From positions 1-5,531 of the forward strand of contig JAUWDN010000108.1 in NCBI GenBank assembly GCA_030608765.1: DNA of 5,531 nucleotides, given 5' to 3'. Below, piece by piece: positions 1-4,958 of the stretch (positions are counted from its first letter, which is position 1; the number at the start of each line of letters is the position of its first letter). The stretch is from Promethearchaeota archaeon. Its GTDB lineage: Archaea; Asgardarchaeota; Lokiarchaeia; Sigynarchaeales; SOKP01. The translations under genes were made by a program, and so were the position numbers. The notes under the pieces are model-generated. The model saw nothing but the letters and a program-made list of their open reading frames with translations. It had not been told where the DNA came from and did no database searches.

Positions 1-218
1 CCATATAAATTTATGGTCTGTTTACTAACACTTTTAATTTCTAATCTTTGTTCGATTTCGCGTGAAGTTATACCCCTTTCTAATAATCCCCGGATGGGAA
101 TTGTTGCTTCAGCAATTGTTTCAATAATATCAATTAATTCGTCTCTATCTGAAAAAGAATGTGGAATATCATTTTCCAACCATTTTGATAATTTTATATT
201 TTCTCTTTTCTCGCTCAT
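1..218 (-). CDS. fbp: Probable class 1 fructose-1,6-bisphosphatase, N-terminal part (runs off left edge)
   Basis: An open minus-strand frame begins at ATG 218-216 and runs without a stop to base 1, giving 72 codons plus two bases. The family dephosphorylates fructose-1,6-bisphosphate in cytosolic gluconeogenesis. The visible part follows the usual N-terminus: a short LSKWL segment (residues about 10-14) like the first helix of plant and bacterial enzymes, a spacer, then an amphipathic helix DELIDIIETIAEATIPIRGLLERG (about 26-49, here broken by no gap), and finally QTINLYG at the edge, where family members have a T/E-N-V-Q-G-E segment. The metal- and substrate-binding residues lie beyond the window, so activity cannot be judged. 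It lies 83 bases downstream of the RadB-like gene on the same strand with no T-tract between, so cotranscription is possible. The overlapping plus-strand frame has no recognisable protein. The family call rests on a short alignment made by eye and is moderate. Confidence 0.58.
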   Translation of the reverse strand, partial: MSEKRENIKLSKWLENDIPHSFSDRDELIDIIETIAEATIPIRGLLERGITSREIEQRLEIKSVSKQTINLY

Positions 219-247
219 TTAAACAACTCAATTAGCGTTTCTAAATG

Positions 248-256
248 TTATATCTC
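248..256 (-). promoter_or_regulatory. Candidate TATA box for the fbp-like gene
   Basis: Read on the minus strand this is AGATATAAC, ending about 30 bases before the ATG at 218. That spacing fits an archaeal promoter with a very short leader. No Shine-Dalgarno sequence precedes the start. The region is AT-rich, so a chance match is possible. If the box is real, the gene need not depend on readthrough from the RadB-like gene. Confidence 0.35.
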
Positions 257-301
257 GTAGTTAAATAATGAGCTATAATTGATAATCTTTTAGTTTTTTG
301 T

Positions 302-994
302 TTATTCAAAACCGCGTATAGTTAGCGTTGAATTTAGTATAACCGAATAATCGTCATTATCTCTATATAAAATAAACTTACGGTTGTTCGCTACTTCTGT
401 TCTTTCAATTTTGATTGAATTTTTTACCCAATATCGCATCACATTGCTGCCGCTTTCCACTTCATAAGTAAGTCCCTCTTGAGTTCTTCTGCTAAGTTCG
501 TTTATGATCAAAATATCAATATCATATTTTTGGTTTAAATTAACCAAATTAGCTATTAATTGATTTAACTTATAATTCAGTATGAAATTTTTTCCCTTCT
601 TTTCACGATTTAATTCTAGTCGATATAAATCTGTCATAGAGTCTATAACTATCAAATTGAACTTACCATCTCCAGTTTTCAAATCATTAAGAACGACAAA
701 CTCCAAATTAAAAACAAAACTGAATATATCGTTAAAATTCGTGGTATGAATAAATAAAATATTTTCTAAAACATCATCTAAATTGTTTTCAAACACATCA
801 TGAATTTTTTTGAATGGAAGATTTGGTTTTGTGTATATGTAAAGCACTTTTTTTTTATTTAACGCATACATATTAGCTGTTTGAAGGGATAATGTAGTTT
901 TTCCAACACCAAAGTCGCCCCATAATGAAGTAATTCCCTCTTTGGCATCATTGGATTTAAAGAACTTGTTTACTTTAGTTAGGGGAAATTGCAT
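302..994 (-). CDS. radB: RadB-like RecA-family ATPase
   Basis: This is a 230-residue single-domain RecA-fold protein without the N-terminal helix-hairpin-helix domain of RadA. Both traits are typical of archaeal RadB, an accessory recombinase paralog thought to act in the cytosol with RadA in recombinational repair. Walker A is GDFGVGKTT (residues 26-34) and Walker B is LIVIDSMTDLYR (114-125), close to the VVVDSITAHYR segment of RadB. The later strand ILIINEL (161-167) matches the RadB INQV region. The C-terminal part (about 183-230) follows the RadB pattern of a basic strand, an RDND segment and a final TIRGFE. Two features are odd. The strand after Walker A reads YIYTKP where RadA and RadB have a D-T-E motif, so the catalytic glutamate position appears to be lysine, and the family INQ is INE. 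The start ATG has no Shine-Dalgarno sequence but a well-spaced TATA-like box. A KaiC- or GvpD-like RecA ATPase is the main alternative. Confidence 0.72.
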   Translation of the reverse strand: MQFPLTKVNKFFKSNDAKEGITSLWGDFGVGKTTLSLQTANMYALNKKKVLYIYTKPNLPFKKIHDVFENNLDDVLENILFIHTTNFNDIFSFVFNLEFVVLNDLKTGDGKFNLIVIDSMTDLYRLELNREKKGKNFILNYKLNQLIANLVNLNQKYDIDILIINELSRRTQEGLTYEVESGSNVMRYWVKNSIKIERTEVANNRKFILYRDNDDYSVILNSTLTIRGFE

Positions 995-1036
995 AATTAA
1001 AAATTTTTAATTGTTTATTTAATTTATATTATTAAT
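995..1036. promoter_or_regulatory. Shared divergent promoter region of the RadB-like and RuvC-like genes
   Basis: These 42 bases consist only of A and T apart from a single G at 1013, and separate two genes that start in opposite directions. On the minus strand TATAAATT (1028-1021) ends 27 bases before the ATG at 994, an ideal place for a leaderless archaeal transcript. On the plus strand TTTTTAATT (1004-1012) lies about 25-33 bases before the TTG at 1037 and could serve the other gene. The two TATA candidates lie close enough that transcription complexes on the two genes would probably interfere or be coordinated. The elements were assigned by position and base content only. Confidence 0.55.
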
Positions 1037-1885
1037 TTGAGAAATCAACCTTTATATATCTTAACTGAGGATTTGAATTTCTTCTATATACTAAAGAATG
1101 AACTAGATAAGCATAATATTGAATTTCAGATTTTAAATTTAGACGCAAAAATTCCTACTATATCTTCTATAATTCTTACAACCACCGAAGATATAGATAG
1201 GTTAAAAGTAAGAAATCATGATAATTATCTTGTTTATTCAAAAAGTCATGATTTTAAAAAGTATTTAATAAAAGTAATTGCTGCCTTCAGGATTGGATAT
1301 AAGAAATATTATTCTAGGTTAACTTTTTCTATAGATCCGGGCAAAAAATTTGGATTAATGATATTTTTAGATGATTATTATTTAAATTCTTATTGTTGTT
1401 TCGAAATAAACGAAATAATTACAATTATAAAACAATATTTTGAAACTTTCCAAGATGATAATCAAGAAATGATGTTTCTAGAGTTTAAATTAGGAAGAGG
1501 CGTTCTTCCTATTACATACCATTTAGTGAAACAAATTTACAGTATCTTTCATAATAGAAAAAATTTAAGAGTATTTTTGATTGATGAATTTAGGTCATCT
1601 AAAATTAGATCCTCGGAAGATCACGCAGGTAGGAAATTTTCTAAAGACGAAATTTCAGCTTTAGTATTAGCATTTAGAAATGGGATTTTAGTTACTAGTA
1701 ATAATTATGAAAGCATTTTTGAACAAATCCAAAGCAAAAAATTGAATACTGGCAAATTAAAGGCATTGAAATCTGAAAATGATGATGATAATTTATCAGA
1801 TTTGAAGGATGTGGTAGAGAAAGTTTTAAACGGCGATCTAGCTCTCAATAACGCAATGAAAATGTTAATTAATATTGAGTCATAA
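1037..1885 (+). CDS. RuvC/YqgF-like RNase H-fold protein, predicted nuclease
   Basis: This 282-residue protein has two parts. Residues about 5-85 form an alpha/beta region (PLYILTEDLNFFYIL at the start, SSIILTTTEDI near 43-53) that resembles a receiver-like or Rossmann-like fold without a clear active site. Residues about 95-216 follow the RuvC/YqgF branch of the RNase H fold: FSIDPGKKFGL (97-107) gives the first acidic residue D100, MFLEFKLGRG (146-155) gives E149, VFLIDEFRSSK (179-189) resembles the VDER strand of YqgF, and FSKDEISALVLAFRNG (201-216) supplies D204/E205 where RuvC has its last acidic pair. Members cut or process structured nucleic acids such as Holliday junctions or pre-16S rRNA; which applies here is unknown. 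The acidic tail (about 247-282) looks like a short helical extension. The start is TTG; the next methionine is residue 145, and starting there would delete most of the fold. It is divergent from the RadB-like gene. Confidence 0.68.
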   Translation: MRNQPLYILTEDLNFFYILKNELDKHNIEFQILNLDAKIPTISSIILTTTEDIDRLKVRNHDNYLVYSKSHDFKKYLIKVIAAFRIGYKKYYSRLTFSIDPGKKFGLMIFLDDYYLNSYCCFEINEIITIIKQYFETFQDDNQEMMFLEFKLGRGVLPITYHLVKQIYSIFHNRKNLRVFLIDEFRSSKIRSSEDHAGRKFSKDEISALVLAFRNGILVTSNNYESIFEQIQSKKLNTGKLKALKSENDDDNLSDLKDVVEKVLNGDLALNNAMKMLINIES

Positions 1886-1888
1886 TTT

Positions 1889-1908
1889 GATAAAATTTAT
1901 CTTTTTTT
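1889..1908 (+). terminator. Candidate terminator of the RuvC-like gene
   Basis: Three bases after the TAA stop (1883-1885), GATAAA and TTTATC form a perfect inverted repeat around a single A (1889-1901), followed at once by seven T residues (1902-1908). Only about four base pairs with a five-base loop could form in RNA, so the hairpin is weak. Archaeal termination depends mostly on the T-tract, and its place just after the stop supports the call. Confidence 0.6.
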
Positions 1909-1947
1909 CAAATTTATATTATTAAATTATTAATTTTCTTAGCAGAG

Positions 1948-1967
1948 TAGCTGAATGAATTCAGCTA
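1948..1967. repeat. Perfect 20-base palindrome, candidate operator
   Basis: TAGCTGAAT and ATTCAGCTA are exact inverted copies separated by GA, giving nine-base arms. The dyad lies in the non-coding stretch between the RuvC-like gene and the first acyltransferase, about 40 bases upstream of the best TATA candidate of the latter. It is more GC-containing than the surrounding DNA. The size and symmetry suit a dimeric helix-turn-helix regulator. It could instead form an RNA hairpin with a tetraloop or larger loop. No second copy was seen in this window. Confidence 0.5.
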
Positions 1968-1993
1968 AAAATGTGAGATTTTAGGGATTTAAC

Positions 1994-2006
1994 ACTTTTA
2001 AAAAGT
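1994..2006. repeat. Short inverted repeat next to the acyltransferase promoter
   Basis: ACTTTT and AAAAGT are exact inverted copies around one A. The right arm overlaps the purine-rich stretch that would be the BRE of the following TATA candidate, so a protein bound here would block transcription factor B. It is AT-rich and short, so chance occurrence is quite possible. Confidence 0.3.
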
Positions 2007-2018
2007 AGATATATATAA
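2001..2018 (+). promoter_or_regulatory. Candidate BRE and TATA box for the acyltransferase pair
   Basis: The purine-rich AAAAGTAG (2001-2008) is followed directly by ATATATATAA (2009-2018), the order expected for archaeal BRE and TATA. Transcription would start near 2040, giving a leader of about 40 bases before the ATG at 2084. Nothing in that leader looks like a strong Shine-Dalgarno site; GAAACGAG just before the ATG is weak. It may drive both acyltransferase genes. Confidence 0.45.
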
Positions 2019-2083
2019 TTCCATTATTAATCAACTCAATACATAAAAAAATTACCTTTAATTGACATAATTTTTGAAACGAG

Positions 2084-3169
2084 ATGCAAAGAATAAAAAG
2101 TTTAGATACGTTTCGCGGGTTTATTATGCTTGCGATGGTTTGGGTGCATTTATGTGACTGGTGGCTCCGTGAAGAGGATATTTGGTTTTCAAATGCGATT
2201 GTACCCATTTTAAAACTGATTTTTGGGCCTGGATTTTTGTTATTAGCAGGTATTAGCATCACACTATCTTATAGAAAAAGCCTTATAAAAATCACTAGAA
2301 TGGATGATTTCAATTATGATATCTTAAAGAAAGAATACCTTTTCAGAGCAACATTCATTTTAATAGTAGCTTTAGGGTATAATTCGTTTGTGGCTCTACA
2401 ATTTATGAACCCTTTAGACCTTTGGAAATGGTTTATGTTACTAACCATGTCAATCTCATTATTTATAACATGGCCCCTATTAAAGGCTTCGAAATATGTA
2501 AGGCTTGTTATGGCTGTAATAATATGGTTTCTAAATTATTTCATTTTTATGTATCTTCTACCTTACCAAGGGCAAATGAATGTTAATGGTATAATATATT
2601 ATTTATTCTATAACTCTATAGATGTCATCCCTTTCCCTCACTATTTTAGCTATATTTTAATTGGCACAATTATAGGGGAAGTTATTTTTGACATATATAA
2701 AATAGAACATCAAAAAGAGAGAAAACTCCTCTTAAAAAAGAAGATAACAATCCCTTCCTTAATGCTGGGAATACCATTAATAATTTTAAGTGTAATTTTA
2801 GATTCTCGACTATCACTAGAGAGAACTTCATTTATATGGATACTATTCGCAATGGGCATTAATTTAACTTTACTAGCTCTATTCTTAGGATTTGAGGATT
2901 TTAAATTACGCGTTAATAAAAGAAGGCTCAAATTTCTATTCTATTATTCTTATTATTCACTCACAATATATCTTGTCCACAATATATCGTATTTTTTCTT
3001 TCTCAACCAATTATATATACTTCAATTCTGGATTTTTGTAACACTTTATTGCTTAGTTTTTGGACTTGTTCTACGGTTAATTCATAATAAATATGGCCCC
3101 AAATTTTCAATCAAAGTGCAAGTAAGTAGATTAAGCTCTGCTTTAGCAAAAAGGTTAGAAACGATATAA
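2084..3169 (+). CDS. Multispanning membrane acyltransferase, HGSNAT/DUF1624 type (first copy)
   Basis: A 361-residue integral membrane protein with about ten hydrophobic segments (roughly 11-27, 43-62, 87-106, 113-132, 139-159, 185-204, 222-239, 248-269, 284-303 and 311-333). The N-terminal signature RIKSLDTFRGFIMLAMVWVH (residues 3-22) is typical of the heparan-alpha-glucosaminide N-acetyltransferase/DUF1624 and acyltransferase-3 superfamily, with D8, R11, G12 and candidate catalytic H22. GPGFLLLAGISITLSYR (48-64) and SLTIYLVHN (292-300) are further family segments. Family members move acyl groups, usually acetyl from cytosolic acetyl-CoA, to a sugar or lipid on the far side of the membrane. 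The basic loop at about 207-220 and the basic tail are likely cytosolic. The donor and acceptor here are unknown. The gene is followed after 38 bases by a collinear paralog. The start is fixed by the conserved MQR-KS-D-FRG beginning in both copies. Confidence 0.8.
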   Translation: MQRIKSLDTFRGFIMLAMVWVHLCDWWLREEDIWFSNAIVPILKLIFGPGFLLLAGISITLSYRKSLIKITRMDDFNYDILKKEYLFRATFILIVALGYNSFVALQFMNPLDLWKWFMLLTMSISLFITWPLLKASKYVRLVMAVIIWFLNYFIFMYLLPYQGQMNVNGIIYYLFYNSIDVIPFPHYFSYILIGTIIGEVIFDIYKIEHQKERKLLLKKKITIPSLMLGIPLIILSVILDSRLSLERTSFIWILFAMGINLTLLALFLGFEDFKLRVNKRRLKFLFYYSYYSLTIYLVHNISYFFFLNQLYILQFWIFVTLYCLVFGLVLRLIHNKYGPKFSIKVQVSRLSSALAKRLETI

Positions 3170-3170
3170 T

Positions 3171-3180
3171 CTTATAATTA
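3171..3180 (+). promoter_or_regulatory. Candidate internal TATA box before the second acyltransferase
   Basis: CTTATAATTA ends 27 bases before the ATG at 3208, the expected spacing for a leaderless archaeal transcript. No T-tract terminator is seen in the 38-base gap. The second gene could therefore be read both from the upstream promoter and from its own. AGGAAG directly abutting the ATG resembles a Shine-Dalgarno sequence but is too close to be convincing. Confidence 0.35.
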
Positions 3181-3207
3181 ATTGCTTAAATTTTCGTTAA
3201 TAGGAAG

Positions 3208-4329
3208 ATGCAAAGATTTAAAAGTATTGATATATTTCGCGGGTTATGCATGAGTTGGATGTTTCTCGGTCATTTAATAGGTTGGTGGATTAAACCTGAA
3301 TTTTTTTGGTTAGAAAGTCTCACTTTTAGTATTTTTGATCCAATGGGAGCTTCTGGTTTTTTATTTATTTCTGGCGTGAGTATGGCATTATCGTATAGAA
3401 ACCGCATGTACAAAGTTGAGGTAGTAAAAGATATAAGTTATTCAAGGGTAAAACTCTCTTATTATCTTCGAGCATCTTTTCTATTAATAATAGCGATAAT
3501 TTATAACTTGTCTATTGCTGTTACAATAAGCGATTTATCGTGGATTTGGACATGGTTTGTCTTAATGACTGCTGCATTTTCATTACTAATAATTTGGCCT
3601 TTGTTTAAGGTTTCAAAGAAGACTAGAATTGTAATTGGTTTTTCTATCTGGTTTGGTGGCCAATTTATATATTATATTTTGGTTCCATTTCAATATCAAG
3701 AAAACCTTCAAGGAATATTATACCACATATTATTTAACGATTTTAGCCAAGATCCACTTTTATTATTTTTTCCTTTCTTTCTTTTTGGAACTGTCGTTGG
3801 AGATGTTATAAATGAAATAAATAATAATAAAATCATAGAAATAAGGAGGAGAGAGATTAAGGAAAAGATGTTAATCCCTATAGTCATTATAAGTTTATTG
3901 TTAATTTCAATTGGTGTATTATTTAGTTTTCCAAATTTTCTTATTAGGAGTAGTTTTTCTTGGTTAATATACACGTTAGGTATTAATTTGATGATACTAC
4001 TGATTTTAATAATTTTAGAAGAATATAATGTATTTAAGACTAAGAAAAATTACCGTGTTTTTTTTTACTTCTCGTACTATTCCTTTACAGTCTATTTAGG
4101 GCATAATTTCTTATATTTTATCTTTTACGAAAGCTTAAACCTGATTCAAATTTGGATTGCCACCTTATTAACTTTCCTTATATTTAATTTGATTCTAAGG
4201 CTAATATATAAGATATTGGGCTGGAAAGCTTCGTTAAAAGCAGCACTAGGCAAATTGAGCTTTAAATCTGCCGGTAAAATTGAAGAAAAAATAAATAATA
4301 TTAGAAGGAAGGAAAGAAACGCACCCTAA
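3208..4329 (+). CDS. Multispanning membrane acyltransferase, HGSNAT/DUF1624 type (second copy)
   Basis: A 373-residue paralog of the preceding gene, alignable with it from residue 1 to about 340 almost without gaps. By eye 28 of the first 70 residues are identical. The signature RFKSIDIFRGLCMSWMFLGH (3-22) keeps D8, R11, G12 and H22; SGFLFISGVSMALSYR (49-64) and SFTVYLGHN (292-300), with H299, are also conserved. About ten membrane segments fall at the same positions. The region facing the substrate differs: residues 28-48 and 165-185 are poorly conserved between the copies, which would suit different acceptors. The C-terminus is longer and highly charged (KIEEKINNIRRKERN, about 357-371), probably a cytosolic helix. 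The gene probably shares the transcript of the first copy. It ends one base short of the convergent NusA-like stop codon. Transported acyl group and acceptor are unknown. Confidence 0.8.
   Translation: MQRFKSIDIFRGLCMSWMFLGHLIGWWIKPEFFWLESLTFSIFDPMGASGFLFISGVSMALSYRNRMYKVEVVKDISYSRVKLSYYLRASFLLIIAIIYNLSIAVTISDLSWIWTWFVLMTAAFSLLIIWPLFKVSKKTRIVIGFSIWFGGQFIYYILVPFQYQENLQGILYHILFNDFSQDPLLLFFPFFLFGTVVGDVINEINNNKIIEIRRREIKEKMLIPIVIISLLLISIGVLFSFPNFLIRSSFSWLIYTLGINLMILLILIILEEYNVFKTKKNYRVFFYFSYYSFTVYLGHNFLYFIFYESLNLIQIWIATLLTFLIFNLILRLIYKILGWKASLKAALGKLSFKSAGKIEEKINNIRRKERNAP
4286..4312 (-). terminator. Candidate T-rich terminator of the NusA-like gene, inside the facing gene
   Basis: Past its TAG stop at 4333-4331 the minus strand becomes pyrimidine-rich, with TTTCC-TTCC repeats and a run of six T residues (4291-4286) about 40 bases downstream. 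This sequence is the complement of the Lys/Glu-rich codons at the end of the second acyltransferase. No intergenic terminator is possible because the genes are one base apart. No hairpin is seen. The T content may simply follow from AAA and GAA codon use. Confidence 0.3.
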
Positions 4330-4330
4330 T

Positions 4331-4840
4331 CTATACAGTGGTAAGACTACATCTTATTTCTACCGGATAGCTTTTGATTTTATTAAAAGGATAATTAATA
4401 GTTACATAATTCTTAAAAATATAGTTTACAGCTTTTATATAGCTACCATCAATTCCAACAGCAATAGCTCTGTCTTTATTAAACAAAAATAGTACATCAA
4501 TTATGTCTCCAGTTGGGCTTTCAATCAGCATTACATTATGAATATATGTATCCTCAAAAAAACTGAAAATTAATCTAATTAATGTTGGTTCTTCATGTAT
4601 TATTAAAATCTTTTTACTTTTCATTAAGTGTCGTAATTTTCTTAAATAAAATTTTGTTGTTAAGTAATCTCCTGACTTTACAAAAAAGAAAATAAATTTA
4701 TTTATGCGAATTATGCATGCGGGAAAAATATTTGTGATATCATAGAAGAATGTTAATAGTTTTAGTTCGATATTAAAGAATTGTTTTTTAATATTTATGA
4801 TTTGACTAAAAAACAGATGATTAACCTTAGTATTAGACAT
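4331..4840 (-). CDS. NusA-like archaeal protein with two KH domains, first one degenerate
   Basis: This 169-residue protein follows the plan of archaeal NusA (about 140-150 residues, two tandem KH domains, RNA binding in transcription). Residues 25-57 (ELKLLTFFYDI, then PACIIR and FFFVKSGD) match the family N-terminus, in which a helix leads to a DCI strand and a VVKEGD strand. At the first KH domain the family GxxG loop should follow GD, but here the sequence is GDYLTTKFYLRKLRHL (58-72), so the loop is lost. KILIIHEEPTLIRLIFSFF (77-95) matches the linker of the family. The second KH domain is intact in outline: DRAIAVGIDGSYIKAVNYIF (123-142) keeps G129-I-D-G132. About 20 extra residues precede the core. 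Canonical archaeal nusA sits in the RNA polymerase operon, which is absent here, so this is likely a paralog. It is divergent from tlyA. The match was made by eye; a different KH protein is the alternative. Confidence 0.6.
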   Translation of the reverse strand: MSNTKVNHLFFSQIINIKKQFFNIELKLLTFFYDITNIFPACIIRINKFIFFFVKSGDYLTTKFYLRKLRHLMKSKKILIIHEEPTLIRLIFSFFEDTYIHNVMLIESPTGDIIDVLFLFNKDRAIAVGIDGSYIKAVNYIFKNYVTINYPFNKIKSYPVEIRCSLTTV

Positions 4841-4866
4841 GTTAAATTAATTTCTTAATTAAAGAA

Positions 4867-4874
4867 TTTAAAAG
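4867..4874 (-). promoter_or_regulatory. Candidate TATA box of the NusA-like gene
   Basis: On the minus strand this is TTTTAAAT, ending 27 bases before the ATG at 4840, as expected for a leaderless transcript. No Shine-Dalgarno sequence is present before the start. The intergenic region is AT-rich, so the assignment is tentative. Confidence 0.35.
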
Positions 4875-4900
4875 TCACATTTTTAACACATCAATAAAAC

Positions 4901-4925
4901 ATTATATAATTCTCCACATTATAAA
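4901..4925 (+). promoter_or_regulatory. Two candidate TATA boxes of tlyA
   Basis: ATTATATAA (4901-4909) would place transcription start near 4933 with a leader of about 25 bases. TTATAAA (4919-4925) would give a leader of roughly 10 bases before the ATG at 4959. The first is closer to the archaeal consensus. No strong Shine-Dalgarno sequence precedes the start; the last bases are AAAGAT. Confidence 0.4.
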
Positions 4926-4958
4926 GAATTGAAACTACTGTAATTTAAAATTAAAGAT

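Noticed and set aside
13..222. Plus-strand open frame of 69 codons at the left edge
   Set aside because: It has no recognisable protein pattern and overlaps the minus-strand frame that matches the class 1 FBPase N-terminus and has a better placed start.
1941..2000. tRNA-like series of hairpins (seven-base start, D-arm-like GCTG/CAGC, anticodon-stem-like TAAAA/TTTTA)
   Set aside because: There is no T-arm with a TTC-type loop, no matching 3' acceptor strand and the anticodon loop would be eight bases. The D-arm resemblance comes from the 20-base palindrome.
1981..2262. Minus-strand open frame of 93 codons
   Set aside because: It is antisense to the start of the first acyltransferase and extends through its promoter region; the product is low-complexity with no family features.
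2710..2931. Minus-strand open frame inside the first acyltransferase
   Set aside because: It is a shadow of the conserved membrane protein on the other strand.
3170..3207. Terminator between the two acyltransferase genes
   Set aside because: The 38-base gap has no T-run longer than four and no convincing hairpin, so readthrough is more likely.
3708..3974. Minus-strand open frame inside the second acyltransferase
   Set aside because: It is a shadow of a coding sequence supported by a collinear paralog; its hydrophobic character mirrors the AT-rich membrane codons.
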